Shown here one piece after another: positions 43,998 through 52,329 of a stretch of DNA of 64,000 nt. The position numbers and the translations under genes are program-made. Each line of letters starts with the position of its first letter. Position 1 is the stretch's first letter. The DNA lies in the NCBI GenBank assembly GCA_025362735.1, contig JANYFL010000071.1:1-64000 (forward strand), in the 5' to 3' direction. Below the pieces are notes generated by a model, which had not been told where the DNA came from, did no database searches, and saw only the letters and a list, made by a program, of their open reading frames with translations. Source of the DNA: Betaproteobacteria bacterium (GTDB lineage: Bacteria; Pseudomonadota; Gammaproteobacteria; Burkholderiales; Burkholderiaceae_D).

Positions 43998-44193
43998 GAT
44001 TCCTTCCTTGTGAAGATTGAAATATTAAAAACAGAAACAGAGAACTAAGGCGATGATAACTACCGGTAATTATCGCTTATGCATTGGGCTTGCTTCATCA
44101 GCACGGACCTCTGAAATTCATCCCAATTTACAATTATAGTGTAAATGCTTAGACCTTCGAAATGGATATTGTAAGAATATCTAAGATTATTAC

Positions 44194-44706
44194 TCAGGCA
44201 CCTAGGCCGAGGACAGTTCCCGTCAGGCCCGATGAGGATTCCCCCCATAGCGATTCATATTGATCCACCCAAAGCCCGACGGCGGAAGGCTGCTGTTCAT
44301 GGACACCTCGAATGCTGTTGCGCTGAAAGCGTCGGAGCAACACGATCCGGTCGACAATCATCAAGCTGTACTCTTCAGAGAAGCGGTTGGCCAGATGTTC
44401 GGGGGGATTACGACATTCAATTGCATGGCCATAGTTACGGAACAGGCGCATGAAGCGCGGCATCTGCGATTGCAGAGGTTGAATTGACTGGATCAGCAAA
44501 CGTAAACGATTGGCGCGGCTGGTCTGGAGAAAACGCACCAGGGCATTTTCCACATCCGCCTGATTCAGAGGCCATCTCGAAAAATCATGGTCAGCCAACC
44601 AGATTTCGTGCTGGGCTTGCTGGACACCCTTAAGAAAATATTCATCAAACGCCGCCCGCGTCTCGAAGGGGGTTGCCTGCAATCCCAGTTGTTGTTCAAG
44701 GCTCAT
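44194..44706 (-). CDS. Uncharacterised protein (DUF7931-like)
   Basis: A 170-residue cytosolic protein, seemingly of the DUF7931 group that often follows RoxA-like genes. A stretch of helices and strands (AAFDEYFLKGVQQAQHEIWLADHDFSRWPLNQADVENALVRFLQ) resembles a half phospholipase-D-like fold but without an HKD motif, so no catalytic role can be claimed. It begins at the ATG at 44706; the first Met from the alternative start 44712 (TTG) is not preferred. It lies 21 bases downstream of the RoxA-like gene on the same strand. Confidence 0.62.
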   Translation of the reverse strand: MSLEQQLGLQATPFETRAAFDEYFLKGVQQAQHEIWLADHDFSRWPLNQADVENALVRFLQTSRANRLRLLIQSIQPLQSQMPRFMRLFRNYGHAIECRNPPEHLANRFSEEYSLMIVDRIVLLRRFQRNSIRGVHEQQPSAVGLWVDQYESLWGESSSGLTGTVLGLGA

Positions 44707-44727
44707 GATCAATCAACTTGAAGTGGT

Positions 44728-45870
44728 TCAGGTTTGCGATTCCATTGCAAATGTTACCCAGCCAGCGCAGTGCCATTCATGCAGCAGACGTATCGTGGCT
44801 TCTTCCAAAGAATGAAACTCTAGCCGATCCAGGACGCGTTTGTCTGCCAGATTTTTCAGTATTTTCATGTCAGCGTCTGAATCAACGGGCTCACCATTGA
44901 TGAACAACTTGTCGGCGTGATACAGCATCTGGGTTTTGAGGTCCAGCTGGAGTGTTTTCTTTTCCAGCAGCAGTCGAAAGCGGTTTGGAGAAAGTACTTT
45001 CGGCGGATCAAAAAAAATCTGCGCTTTCGGTTCCGTCAGATAACGTCCCAGGAAATCAGCAAAGTCGTTTTGATTCCAGCGAATTTTCTGGATGGGTTCA
45101 AACAGCGTTTTGATGAGATGCGAGTCAATCATTCCCCGCTGCCGGACCGGGCGACGTGATGGATCACTGTAACGGCCACCGAGGGCCACACGCTCAGCCT
45201 GATCGAACAGAAATTCACGCGCAATCTCCTCGAATGTGGGTGCGCGAAAGCCGATGGAGTAAGTCATACAGGAACCGATTGCGACGCCGTTGTGAGCAAT
45301 CTGGGGCGGTAGATAGAGCATATCTCCGGGGTCAAGGACAAACTCCTGTTCGGCGCAAAAATTACTGAGGATTTTCAGTGGCGCACCAGGCATGAGGTCG
45401 AACCGGGTTTGTGCGCTGATTTGCCAGCGTCGCTGACCCTCCGCCTGCAATAGAAAAACATCATAGCTGTCGAAATGAGGGCCGACGCCGCCGCCATCGA
45501 CGGCATAACTGATCATCAGATCATCAAGGCGGGTATTAGGGAGGAAATCAAAGCGCCGCATCAAGGCATCGGCAGCGGCGCAATGTAAATTGACGCCTTG
45601 TACCAGCAAGGTCCAGTCCTTTTTTTGACGAGGAAAGTCCTCAAGAGGACCTTGGCTAAGCTGCCATTTCCCCTTGGTTTGTCGAACCAAACGCGACTCG
45701 ACTTCATCATTTTCAGCAAGCGCAAACAGATCATTCACCGGTAACACCGGCTGCATTTGCGGCATGGCCTGGCGAATCAACAAGGGTTTTTTTTGCCAGT
45801 AATCGCGCAGGAATTCGGTCGGACTCAGTCCGCCCAGCAAAGAGGCATCGAAATTGATCGTTGAGGGCAT
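44728..45870 (-). CDS. roxA: Ribosomal oxygenase RoxA/YcfD-like cupin dioxygenase
   Basis: A 380-residue JmjC-type Fe(II)/2-oxoglutarate oxygenase, related to E. coli YcfD, which hydroxylates ribosomal protein L16. The iron motif H-x-D is in GPHFDSYDVFLLQ and the distal His in AHNGVAIG. The C-terminal winged region with RDVRQ-like segments is typical of YcfD. The ATG is at 45868-45870; the SlyD-like gene starts on the opposite strand 97 bases away, so the two are divergent. Confidence 0.9.
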   Translation of the reverse strand: MPSTINFDASLLGGLSPTEFLRDYWQKKPLLIRQAMPQMQPVLPVNDLFALAENDEVESRLVRQTKGKWQLSQGPLEDFPRQKKDWTLLVQGVNLHCAAADALMRRFDFLPNTRLDDLMISYAVDGGGVGPHFDSYDVFLLQAEGQRRWQISAQTRFDLMPGAPLKILSNFCAEQEFVLDPGDMLYLPPQIAHNGVAIGSCMTYSIGFRAPTFEEIAREFLFDQAERVALGGRYSDPSRRPVRQRGMIDSHLIKTLFEPIQKIRWNQNDFADFLGRYLTEPKAQIFFDPPKVLSPNRFRLLLEKKTLQLDLKTQMLYHADKLFINGEPVDSDADMKILKNLADKRVLDRLEFHSLEEATIRLLHEWHCAGWVTFAMESQT

Positions 45871-45967
45871 GCTGGATTGGTTAGAAGATGGTGACGACCT
45901 TCTCGGCTATCATTCGTCCTTGCGAAATCTTGACCGGCTTAGAGCGAACTATACCTCGCCACGAACT

Positions 45968-46513
45968 ATGAAAATTACCAAAGATACCGTTGCAGCAATC
46001 CACTATCGTTTAACCGACGCCCAGGGCGAATTTCTGGAAGAGACCGATGAGCCCATCGAGTACCTGCACGGAGGTTATGGCGGCATTTTTTCCCGTATCG
46101 AAGAGGCGCTCGAGGGTCAGGAACCTGGCTACAAGACGACCCTTTATCTTGAGCCTGTGGATGCCTTTGGTGAATATGATGCGGATCAAGTACGAGTGGA
46201 ACCGCGTGCCAAATTTCCCGAACCGCTTGAGGTCGGCATGCGCTTCGAAGGCATCCCTGAAGACGAAAGTGAAGATTCAGAAATTCTGACGGTCACTGAT
46301 CTGACACAAGATACGGTCGTGCTGGATTCCAATCATCCGCTGGCGGGCATCGCGTTGCATTTCGCCGTCGAAGTCGTGAGTGTGCGTGCCGCAACCGACG
46401 AAGAAATCGAACATGAACATGTGCATGGCGAAGATGGTCACCATCATGATCACGACGATGGTGATGAAGATGAGGAAGATGATGAAGGTGATGCAGGGCA
46501 CACCCGCCACTGA
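45968..46513 (+). CDS. FKBP-type peptidyl-prolyl isomerase, SlyD-like
   Basis: A 181-residue isomerase. The FKBP core is VAAIHYRLTDAQGEFLEETDEPIEYLHGG, then IFSRIEEALEGQEPG, with the insert-in-flap chaperone domain (LYLEPVDAFGEYDADQVRVEPRAKF). The C-terminal 30 residues are extremely His/Asp/Glu-rich (HGEDGHHHDHDD and the following run of acidic residues), a probable nickel- or zinc-binding tail as in E. coli SlyD but more acidic. The ATG at 45968 is used, the preceding reading being out of family. Ends 17 bases before the convergent rsgA. Confidence 0.93.
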   Translation: MKITKDTVAAIHYRLTDAQGEFLEETDEPIEYLHGGYGGIFSRIEEALEGQEPGYKTTLYLEPVDAFGEYDADQVRVEPRAKFPEPLEVGMRFEGIPEDESEDSEILTVTDLTQDTVVLDSNHPLAGIALHFAVEVVSVRAATDEEIEHEHVHGEDGHHHDHDDGDEDEEDDEGDAGHTRH

Positions 46514-46529
46514 TGGCTGATGAGATGAG

Positions 46530-47456
46530 TTAGGGGATGACTGCGGAACTGCTTTCGCGTGTCAGGCTCACAAACAAGTCATAACGCCGCTTCTCAATCG
46601 ACCCATCCTCCACGCCGATACGAATCGCGCAATCGGGTTCTCCCAAGTGGAGGCAATTGTAAAAGCGGCAGTGACCCAATCGGGTTTTGAATTCCGGGAA
46701 GGCGCGTTCAATCTCGCCTGGGGTCAGGTGGGCCAAGCCAAATTCCTGAAAGCCAGGGGTATCGATCACGGAGCCGATGCTCTGTCCGTCTTGCACGCGA
46801 AGATCATAGAGCCGCGAATCGGTCGTCGTGTGTTTACCGGAATGCAGAACTTCCGAGATCTCACGGGTCGCAGCGAGCGCATCCGGAATCAGCAAATTCA
46901 GCAGACTGGACTTGCCCATACCCGACTGACCGAGCAATAGCGTCGTGCCGTCTTGCATAGGTGGCAACAGTGTTTCCAGGGCCTGCTCTGGTGCCGCGTG
47001 GACTGAAATCTCATGGACGGCGTAACCGAGATTTTTATAGAGGGACAGACGCGTGCGCGCCAGTTCCAGTGAAGTCGTCAGATCAACCTTGTTGAGAACA
47101 ATAGCGGCTGGCAACTCCAGTGCCTCTGCGGCAACCAGAGCACGTCCAAGCAGGTCTTCGCTGAACGAAGGTTCGGTTGCCACCACGATCATCATCAGCG
47201 AGAGATTGGCCGCCCAAACTTTTTTGCGATAGGCATCGGAACGATAGAGCAGATTGTTGCGGTCAACAATGCTGGTGATGACGCCTTGATCGTTGGCGAT
47301 TTGATCAATCTCTACAAGATCACCGCACGCCACTTCACTTTTCTTGCCACGCGTAAAGCAACTCAGATAGAGATCCGCATCGGTTCGAACCGCGTAGTTG
47401 CGCCCGTGTGCGGCGATGACCCGGCCCCTCAGTTTTTGATCAATTGTTTTGGCCAA
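46530..47456 (-). CDS. rsgA: Small-subunit ribosome biogenesis GTPase RsgA
   Basis: A 308-residue circularly permuted GTPase that checks 30S maturation. Motifs are NKVD in VLNKVDLTTS, the P-loop LLLGQSGMGKSSLLNLL, DTPGFQEFGL and the C-terminal zinc knuckle HCRFYNCLHLGEPDCAI. Start is uncertain: a TTG at 47454-47456 gives the compact protein beginning MAKTIDQKLRGRVIAAHGR, while an ATG at 47510 would add 18 residues and overlap phhB by 49 bases. No clear ribosome site is seen for either. It follows phhB as in many Burkholderiales. Confidence 0.93.
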   Translation of the reverse strand: MAKTIDQKLRGRVIAAHGRNYAVRTDADLYLSCFTRGKKSEVACGDLVEIDQIANDQGVITSIVDRNNLLYRSDAYRKKVWAANLSLMMIVVATEPSFSEDLLGRALVAAEALELPAAIVLNKVDLTTSLELARTRLSLYKNLGYAVHEISVHAAPEQALETLLPPMQDGTTLLLGQSGMGKSSLLNLLIPDALAATREISEVLHSGKHTTTDSRLYDLRVQDGQSIGSVIDTPGFQEFGLAHLTPGEIERAFPEFKTRLGHCRFYNCLHLGEPDCAIRIGVEDGSIEKRRYDLFVSLTRESSSAVIP

Positions 47457-47461
47457 GATGG

Positions 47462-47839
47462 TCAGGCCGCAGGAGAATGAGGGCCTGCAAGTTCGAAGAT
47501 CGCATCGCATTTCGCGGCGCAAATAAAATCATTGAGCGAAATGCCTTTCACTGAATGCGTGTTGAAGCGGACCTCACAACGGTTATAGCCAACGATCAGA
47601 TCGGGATGATGATCTTCATGGTGAATGACATAGGCAATCGCGTTAACGAAGGCCAGGGTCTCGTAATAATTTTTGAAGGAATAGGTGCGCGCAATCGAGT
47701 GCGCTATTGAGTGATTCACAAACGCCCAATCAGCCACAGCTTGTAATTGCTCTTGAATCTGGATGGTCGTCAGGGCTTCATCCTTGTTCCGCTCACGGCT
47801 GTGTGCGTTTAATAGCTGATTGCGACTGAGGTTGATCAT
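47462..47839 (-). CDS. phhB: 4a-hydroxytetrahydrobiopterin dehydratase
   Basis: A 125-residue pterin-4a-carbinolamine dehydratase that regenerates the pterin cofactor. Key residues are in AYVIHHEDHHPDLIVGYNRCEVRFNTHS, with the catalytic histidines of the HHPD motif. The N-terminal 20 residues are an extension relative to the shortest family members. No phenylalanine hydroxylase gene is near, but the enzyme also serves other pterins. The stop lies 5 bases before the rsgA TTG start. Confidence 0.95.
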   Translation of the reverse strand: MINLSRNQLLNAHSRERNKDEALTTIQIQEQLQAVADWAFVNHSIAHSIARTYSFKNYYETLAFVNAIAYVIHHEDHHPDLIVGYNRCEVRFNTHSVKGISLNDFICAAKCDAIFELAGPHSPAA

Positions 47840-47863
47840 AAGGGTGCTTACCGTGGTGTCATT

Positions 47864-49168
47864 CTAGGCGGGTTGTGGGCCCAATTTGCCGAAGTCCAGC
47901 CGCTGCGAATGCGGTGTTCTGGCATCCAGTTTGGCAATACGTAAAGCGGCGGGCGGGTGCGAATCATAAAAGGCTGAGTGCAAGGGATCTGGCGTCAGGG
48001 TCGAGGCGTTGTCTTCATACAATTTAACCAGAGCATTGACCAGATCATCCGCGCGCGTCTGTTCGGCAGCGAACGCATCGGCCTCGAATTCATGTTTGCG
48101 CGACGCCAGACTTTCCAGTGGCGACAACAGGAAAGTGAAAACGGGCAACACGAAAAAGAACAAGATCAGCGCCAATCCATCATTACGTTCGCTTAATGAA
48201 GGTTCAACGCCGAGACCTTGATAGAACCAGGTTTGTCCGGCCAGCCAGCCGAGTAACGCAAGGCCTGCCAGACTGATCACAAAGGTCAGTGCGATGCGCT
48301 TGATGATATGCCGATGCTTGAAGTGTCCCAGTTCATGCGCCAGCACGGCTTCAATTTCATCGGGACTCAAACGCGAGAGCAGGGTGTCGAAAAATACGAT
48401 GCGTTTGGCGGCGCCAAAGCCCGTGAAGTAGGCGTTGCCATGTGCCGAACGCTTGCTGCCATCCATGACGAACACGCCTTTAGCCTTAAAGCCGCAGCGA
48501 TTCAGCAAGGTGTCGATACGGCTTTTCAGGTTGTCATCGGACAGCGGTTCAAACTTGTTGAACAAAGGCGCAATCACGGTTGGATACAGCACCAAAATCA
48601 GCAGGTTAAAACCCATCCACAACAGCCACGCATAGAACCACCACCATTGTCCGGCGGCGGCCATCAACCACAGCACGGCTGCCAGTAGCGGCAGGCCAAT
48701 CAAGGCGCCGAGCAGCGCACCCTTGATCAGATCCACAAAAAATAAACGCAGGGTCATCTTGTTGAAGCCAAAGCGTTCTTCCAGACGGAACTGGCGATAC
48801 AGCGAGAACGGCAGGCTGAGGATCGAACTGAGCACCATCACCGCAACGACCAGACTTAACTGATACGGCAAGCCATCCAGATGAGGACGCAGCGCATTGG
48901 CAATCCATTGAATCCCGCCGTGCAGGGTCAACACGATCAGTACTGCAGTGCTGAACAGCTCCTCCTTGATGTTCAACTCGGTCTTGGCAATGGTGTAATC
49001 CGCTGCTTTCTGATGCGCAGCCAGGGAAATCCGATCAGCAAAGCGCGCGGGCACTGCGCCACGATGCGCCTTTACATGGCGTATTTGCCGATGCGCCAGC
49101 CAGAACCGGGTCGTGATGTACAGCATTACCGCAGCAACAAAAATGTAGAGAAAAAGGGTTGTGGACAT
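47864..49168 (-). CDS. M48 family metallopeptidase (CAAX protease/Ste24-like)
   Basis: A 434-residue membrane metalloprotease. The zinc site is HELGHFKHRHI in EIEAVLAHELGHF and the Glu of HEFEADAFA supplies the third ligand. Seven or so transmembrane segments and the N-terminal helix plus a mid-sequence substrate chamber region resemble eukaryotic Ste24/CAAX prenyl proteases. Bacterial function is not settled; membrane-protein quality control is likely. It precedes phhB by 24 bases on the same strand. Confidence 0.94.
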   Translation of the reverse strand: MSTTLFLYIFVAAVMLYITTRFWLAHRQIRHVKAHRGAVPARFADRISLAAHQKAADYTIAKTELNIKEELFSTAVLIVLTLHGGIQWIANALRPHLDGLPYQLSLVVAVMVLSSILSLPFSLYRQFRLEERFGFNKMTLRLFFVDLIKGALLGALIGLPLLAAVLWLMAAAGQWWWFYAWLLWMGFNLLILVLYPTVIAPLFNKFEPLSDDNLKSRIDTLLNRCGFKAKGVFVMDGSKRSAHGNAYFTGFGAAKRIVFFDTLLSRLSPDEIEAVLAHELGHFKHRHIIKRIALTFVISLAGLALLGWLAGQTWFYQGLGVEPSLSERNDGLALILFFFVLPVFTFLLSPLESLASRKHEFEADAFAAEQTRADDLVNALVKLYEDNASTLTPDPLHSAFYDSHPPAALRIAKLDARTPHSQRLDFGKLGPQPA

Positions 49169-49241
49169 GTGCGAGAATTTGGGCTGAGTAAGCGAACGGA
49201 TTAGGGCTGAGTGATGAGTACTGACTCAGGTTAAAAACTTT

Positions 49242-49328
49242 CCCTCACCCTAGCCCTCGCCCCGTGATCGGGGCGAGGGACTAAGAAACTCCCTCGCCCA
49301 CATTAGTGGGAGAGGGTTGGGGTGAGGG
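49242..49328. repeat. Composite inverted repeat between the M48 and orn genes
   Basis: The outer arms CCCTCACCCTAGCCCTC (49242-49258) and, at the other end, GAGGGTTGGGGTGAGGG (49312-49328) match at most positions. Inside, two smaller hairpins are present: CCCTCGCCCC with CGGGGCGAGGG, and CCCTCGCCCAC with GTGGGAGAGGG. It is of the same GC-rich style as the 35-bp repeat but is not the same unit. Confidence 0.75.
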
Positions 49329-49366
49329 AAGCAGCGTTTTCAAACAAATAACTAGGCAGCAAAATT

Positions 49367-49957
49367 ATGTCACAAGATAACCCTGTTACTGCGCCGCAAG
49401 CCTCCACCAAAAGCAGTTCCAATGAAAACCACCTGATTTGGCTGGATATGGAGATGACCGGCCTTGACCCGGACAACGACCGCATTATCGAAGTGGCGAT
49501 TGTCGTGACCGATGCCAATCTCGAAACCATTGCCGAAGCACCGGTACTGGTCGTGCATCAATCCGATGCGGTGCTCGATGGCATGGATTCCTGGAACAAG
49601 GGCACACATGGCCGCTCGGGTCTGATCGACAAAGTCAAGGCGTCAACCTTGAATGAAGCTAATGTCGAAGCCGCCATGATCGAATTTCTGAAAAAATACG
49701 TTCCCAAATCCAAGTCGCCGATGTGCGGCAACTCCATCTGCCAGGACCGCCGCTTCATGGCGCGTAGCATGCCCAAACTTGAAGCCTTCTTTCACTATCG
49801 CAATCTGGATGTCAGCACGCTTAAAGAACTTTGCAAACGCTGGAAGCCGGAAGTGGCCGCTGCATTCAAGAAGCATCAGAAGCATGAGGCGTTGGCGGAT
49901 ATTTATGAATCAATTGATGAACTCAAGTATTACCGTGAGCATTTTCTGAAGGTTTAA
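49367..49957 (+). CDS. orn: Oligoribonuclease
   Basis: A 196-residue 3'-to-5' exonuclease that degrades short RNA and pGpG, ending cyclic-di-GMP breakdown. The DEDDh catalytic set is present: [21 protein letters not shown] (Asp27, Glu29), the later [15 protein letters not shown] Asp, and [20 protein letters not shown] with the His and Asp. The N-terminal 18 residues are a short extension. Transcribed divergently from the M48 gene. Confidence 0.97.
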   Translation: MSQDNPVTAPQASTKSSSNENHLIWLDMEMTGLDPDNDRIIEVAIVVTDANLETIAEAPVLVVHQSDAVLDGMDSWNKGTHGRSGLIDKVKASTLNEANVEAAMIEFLKKYVPKSKSPMCGNSICQDRRFMARSMPKLEAFFHYRNLDVSTLKELCKRWKPEVAAAFKKHQKHEALADIYESIDELKYYREHFLKV

Positions 49958-50012
49958 TGAAGACTCGCCCGAACGATATGGCATTGAGCTAACTTGGGTT
50001 TATGGGGAAATA

Positions 50013-50840
50013 ATGATTTCTAAAGAAATCAGCATTCAGAAGTACGAAGAGTATAAAAATCTATACAAACGGATTCCAAAATACCGTGAGTATTTGGAAT
50101 ACTCTGGTTTAAACAAGCAATCTTTGATAAAGATATTTGGAGAAGATGCTTATGCGAAATTACAAAACGAATGTGGTGATGTAGCTAACAAACTAAGTCT
50201 TGAAAAAACGCCTTTAGATAAAATCATGCGGCAATTTGGAGATTTGGTATTAGAAATGGGGCGAATACCCTCCTCTTCTCATTGGATTCATAAAGATCTT
50301 AAACCCGGAATCTCTGGGCTAAGTAAAGCTCCACATTTCATAAAATGGAGCGAGTTTCCGGAAAAGTTTATGTCATGGCTAATCTTGTCAAAAGAGCATG
50401 AATATGAGAAAGCGAAAGAAATAATTGGACAAAGCTCGGGTAACTTTAAGTTGAAAAAAGTTGGCGATTCTGAATTTGAAAAACTTATTAAAGTGGTCAG
50501 TCTATGGTCACCCGCAAGAAGAAGAAATAGTGAAGGCGAGTACAAAATCGAGTTAAGAAAACATTTGGAAGCTTCTGGTTTTGGACTTAATGAAGAGTTT
50601 GGCGAGAGTAACTTCGATTTGCTGATTAATAAAAGGTATGCAATTGAAATAAAGAAAGATCCCAATCTCTCAGAATACGACAGGATGTTTGGACAATTGG
50701 CAAGACATCTCCAGCACCAATTAAATATTATCGCGCTCGTTATGGATGCACCGAGCCAAGATAAATTCGAAAACTTTAGTTCTCTCGTCGATATGTACCT
50801 AAACAAAGATGAAAAAAATATTGAAGTAATAAAAAAATGA
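50013..50840 (+). CDS. Orphan nuclease: HNH-associated repeats plus PD-(D/E)XK domain
   Basis: A 275-residue protein, strikingly AT-rich beside its neighbours. Residues 1-130 contain two motifs that resemble homing-endonuclease-associated repeats (YKRIPKYREYLEYSGLNKQSLIKIFGE and GRIPSSSHWIHKDLKPGISGLSKAPHF), probably DNA-binding. Residues from about 170 on form a PD-(D/E)XK nuclease-like core: EGEYKIELRKHLEASGFGL, FGESNFDLLINKRYAIEIKKDPN (Asp and E-I-K), then QLARHLQHQLNII. No methyltransferase or partner gene is adjacent. Function is not known. Start at the ATG at 50013 has only a weak ribosome site. Confidence 0.6.
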   Translation: MISKEISIQKYEEYKNLYKRIPKYREYLEYSGLNKQSLIKIFGEDAYAKLQNECGDVANKLSLEKTPLDKIMRQFGDLVLEMGRIPSSSHWIHKDLKPGISGLSKAPHFIKWSEFPEKFMSWLILSKEHEYEKAKEIIGQSSGNFKLKKVGDSEFEKLIKVVSLWSPARRRNSEGEYKIELRKHLEASGFGLNEEFGESNFDLLINKRYAIEIKKDPNLSEYDRMFGQLARHLQHQLNIIALVMDAPSQDKFENFSSLVDMYLNKDEKNIEVIKK

Positions 50841-50859
50841 AGGTCGTATTAATCGAGCT

Positions 50860-52254
50860 TTACGCTTTTGGGGTTATATCAATCTTGTTGCTGACATACA
50901 GCATGTAAGCAATCAAAGCACCAGCCGCCACCATCAAGCTTACGCTGGCCGCAATCCACAGGCCATCTATTCCAAGTGGTTGTCCAAAGACCGGATGAAA
51001 AGCGATCCAGTAGCCGCCGCCCAGTCCGATTCCCCATAACGCAAAGGTGTAGACCAGCATCGGTGCGACTGCTTGTTTGTATGCGCGCAGTACGAAGCTG
51101 GAGACGGTCTGCAGGGCGTCGAAGACGTGGAAGCCAACCAGGTAGGGCACGAGTGACAAGGCGATTAGCGCGACAGCCGGATCGCTGGTGTAGATATGAA
51201 TGATGGGTTTGCGCAGCAGCCAGATCATCAGAATCAGAACGAGTGCGATACCGAACGCGAGCCGGAGGCCCAGTAGCGCAATGCGGCGTGCGGTACGCAG
51301 ATCGCCTGCACCGATGGATTGCGCGGTGAGCGTGGCAATGGCTACAGACATCGTCATCGGTGCCATATAGCAGGCGGCACCGAGATTGGCGATGATCTGA
51401 TGCGCGCCGACGGTGTTGGTACCGAGGCGTGCGGCGAGCAGGGCCATGAAAGTGAAGCCGGTGACTTCGACAAAATAGGAGAGGCCCATGGGAATGCCAA
51501 GATGCAGCAGTTCTTTCTGGCGTGTCCACTGTGGCCATGCAAACCGGATTTTGAAGCGGCGATAAAACGAGTCGAAATAAATCGTTGCAGCTGCCAACAA
51601 ACACAGTAGCCACATCACACAAGCGCTGGCGATGCCGCAGCCTACGGCGCCCATCTTGGGTAGTCCGAATTCGCCATAGACCAGGACATAGCTCAGCGGA
51701 ATTTTGATACCAAGTCCAATCAGGGTGATGATCATGATGATGCGGGGTCGCGAGATGGCGGTGTTCAACGCATAGGTGGTGCGAAACAGCAAGGCGGCGG
51801 GGAGTGCGAAGGCTAGCGCCAGCAGGTAATGGGCAACACCATCGTGGACGCCCGCATCGACTTTGCTCATCGATAACCAGAAGCCAGGAAAGGCCAGGCC
51901 GATGTCGCCGAGGATCGTCAGCCATAAGGCCAACCACATGCCCTGCATGACGGTCTTGCCCACTTCGTCGTGACGCTGTGCGCCGAAGTGCTGCGCAATG
52001 ATGGGATTGAGTGCCCCGAGGAAACCGAGCATGCCAACAAAAATACTGCCGTAAATGCTGGCACCCAAAGCCATCACAGCTAGATCACCGGGTGAGGAGT
52101 GGCCCACGAGAATGGTATCGATCACACCATAGGCAATGGTTGCCCATTGGCCGATCAGGATCGGAAAGGCTTGGCTAATAATGCCCTTCGCCAATTTGTT
52201 ACTGGGTATGCGAGCCGAAGGGGAGGGCAATGCTGCGCTGGTTTCAGTCGGCAT
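50860..52254 (-). CDS. MATE family efflux transporter (NorM-like)
   Basis: A 464-residue inner-membrane transporter with twelve hydrophobic segments. Typical are FPILIGQWATIAYGVIDTILVGHSS and GASIYGSIFVGMLGFLGALNPIIAQHFGA in the first bundle, and MGLSYFVEVTGFTFMALLAARLG, GAHQIIANLGAACYMAPMTMSVAIATLTAQSIGAGD in the second, all features of Na+- or H+-coupled drug exporters. The ATG at 52254 is chosen; upstream codons are not conserved. Its substrate is unknown. Confidence 0.93.
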   Translation of the reverse strand: MPTETSAALPSPSARIPSNKLAKGIISQAFPILIGQWATIAYGVIDTILVGHSSPGDLAVMALGASIYGSIFVGMLGFLGALNPIIAQHFGAQRHDEVGKTVMQGMWLALWLTILGDIGLAFPGFWLSMSKVDAGVHDGVAHYLLALAFALPAALLFRTTYALNTAISRPRIIMIITLIGLGIKIPLSYVLVYGEFGLPKMGAVGCGIASACVMWLLCLLAAATIYFDSFYRRFKIRFAWPQWTRQKELLHLGIPMGLSYFVEVTGFTFMALLAARLGTNTVGAHQIIANLGAACYMAPMTMSVAIATLTAQSIGAGDLRTARRIALLGLRLAFGIALVLILMIWLLRKPIIHIYTSDPAVALIALSLVPYLVGFHVFDALQTVSSFVLRAYKQAVAPMLVYTFALWGIGLGGGYWIAFHPVFGQPLGIDGLWIAASVSLMVAAGALIAYMLYVSNKIDITPKA

Positions 52255-52329
52255 GAGGGAATGATTCGAAATTAGGGTTGCCCAGAGTAGCCCGCAGGGC
52301 ATCAATGAACGAGCAGGCAATGGCCGCTG

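Noticed and set aside
43801-44013. Open Ala/Gly-rich frame on the plus strand (MAGAAGAAGAAGSAAG...)
   Set aside because: It is the mirror of the Ala/Pro repeat lipoprotein on the minus strand, which has a signal peptide, lipobox and ribosome site.
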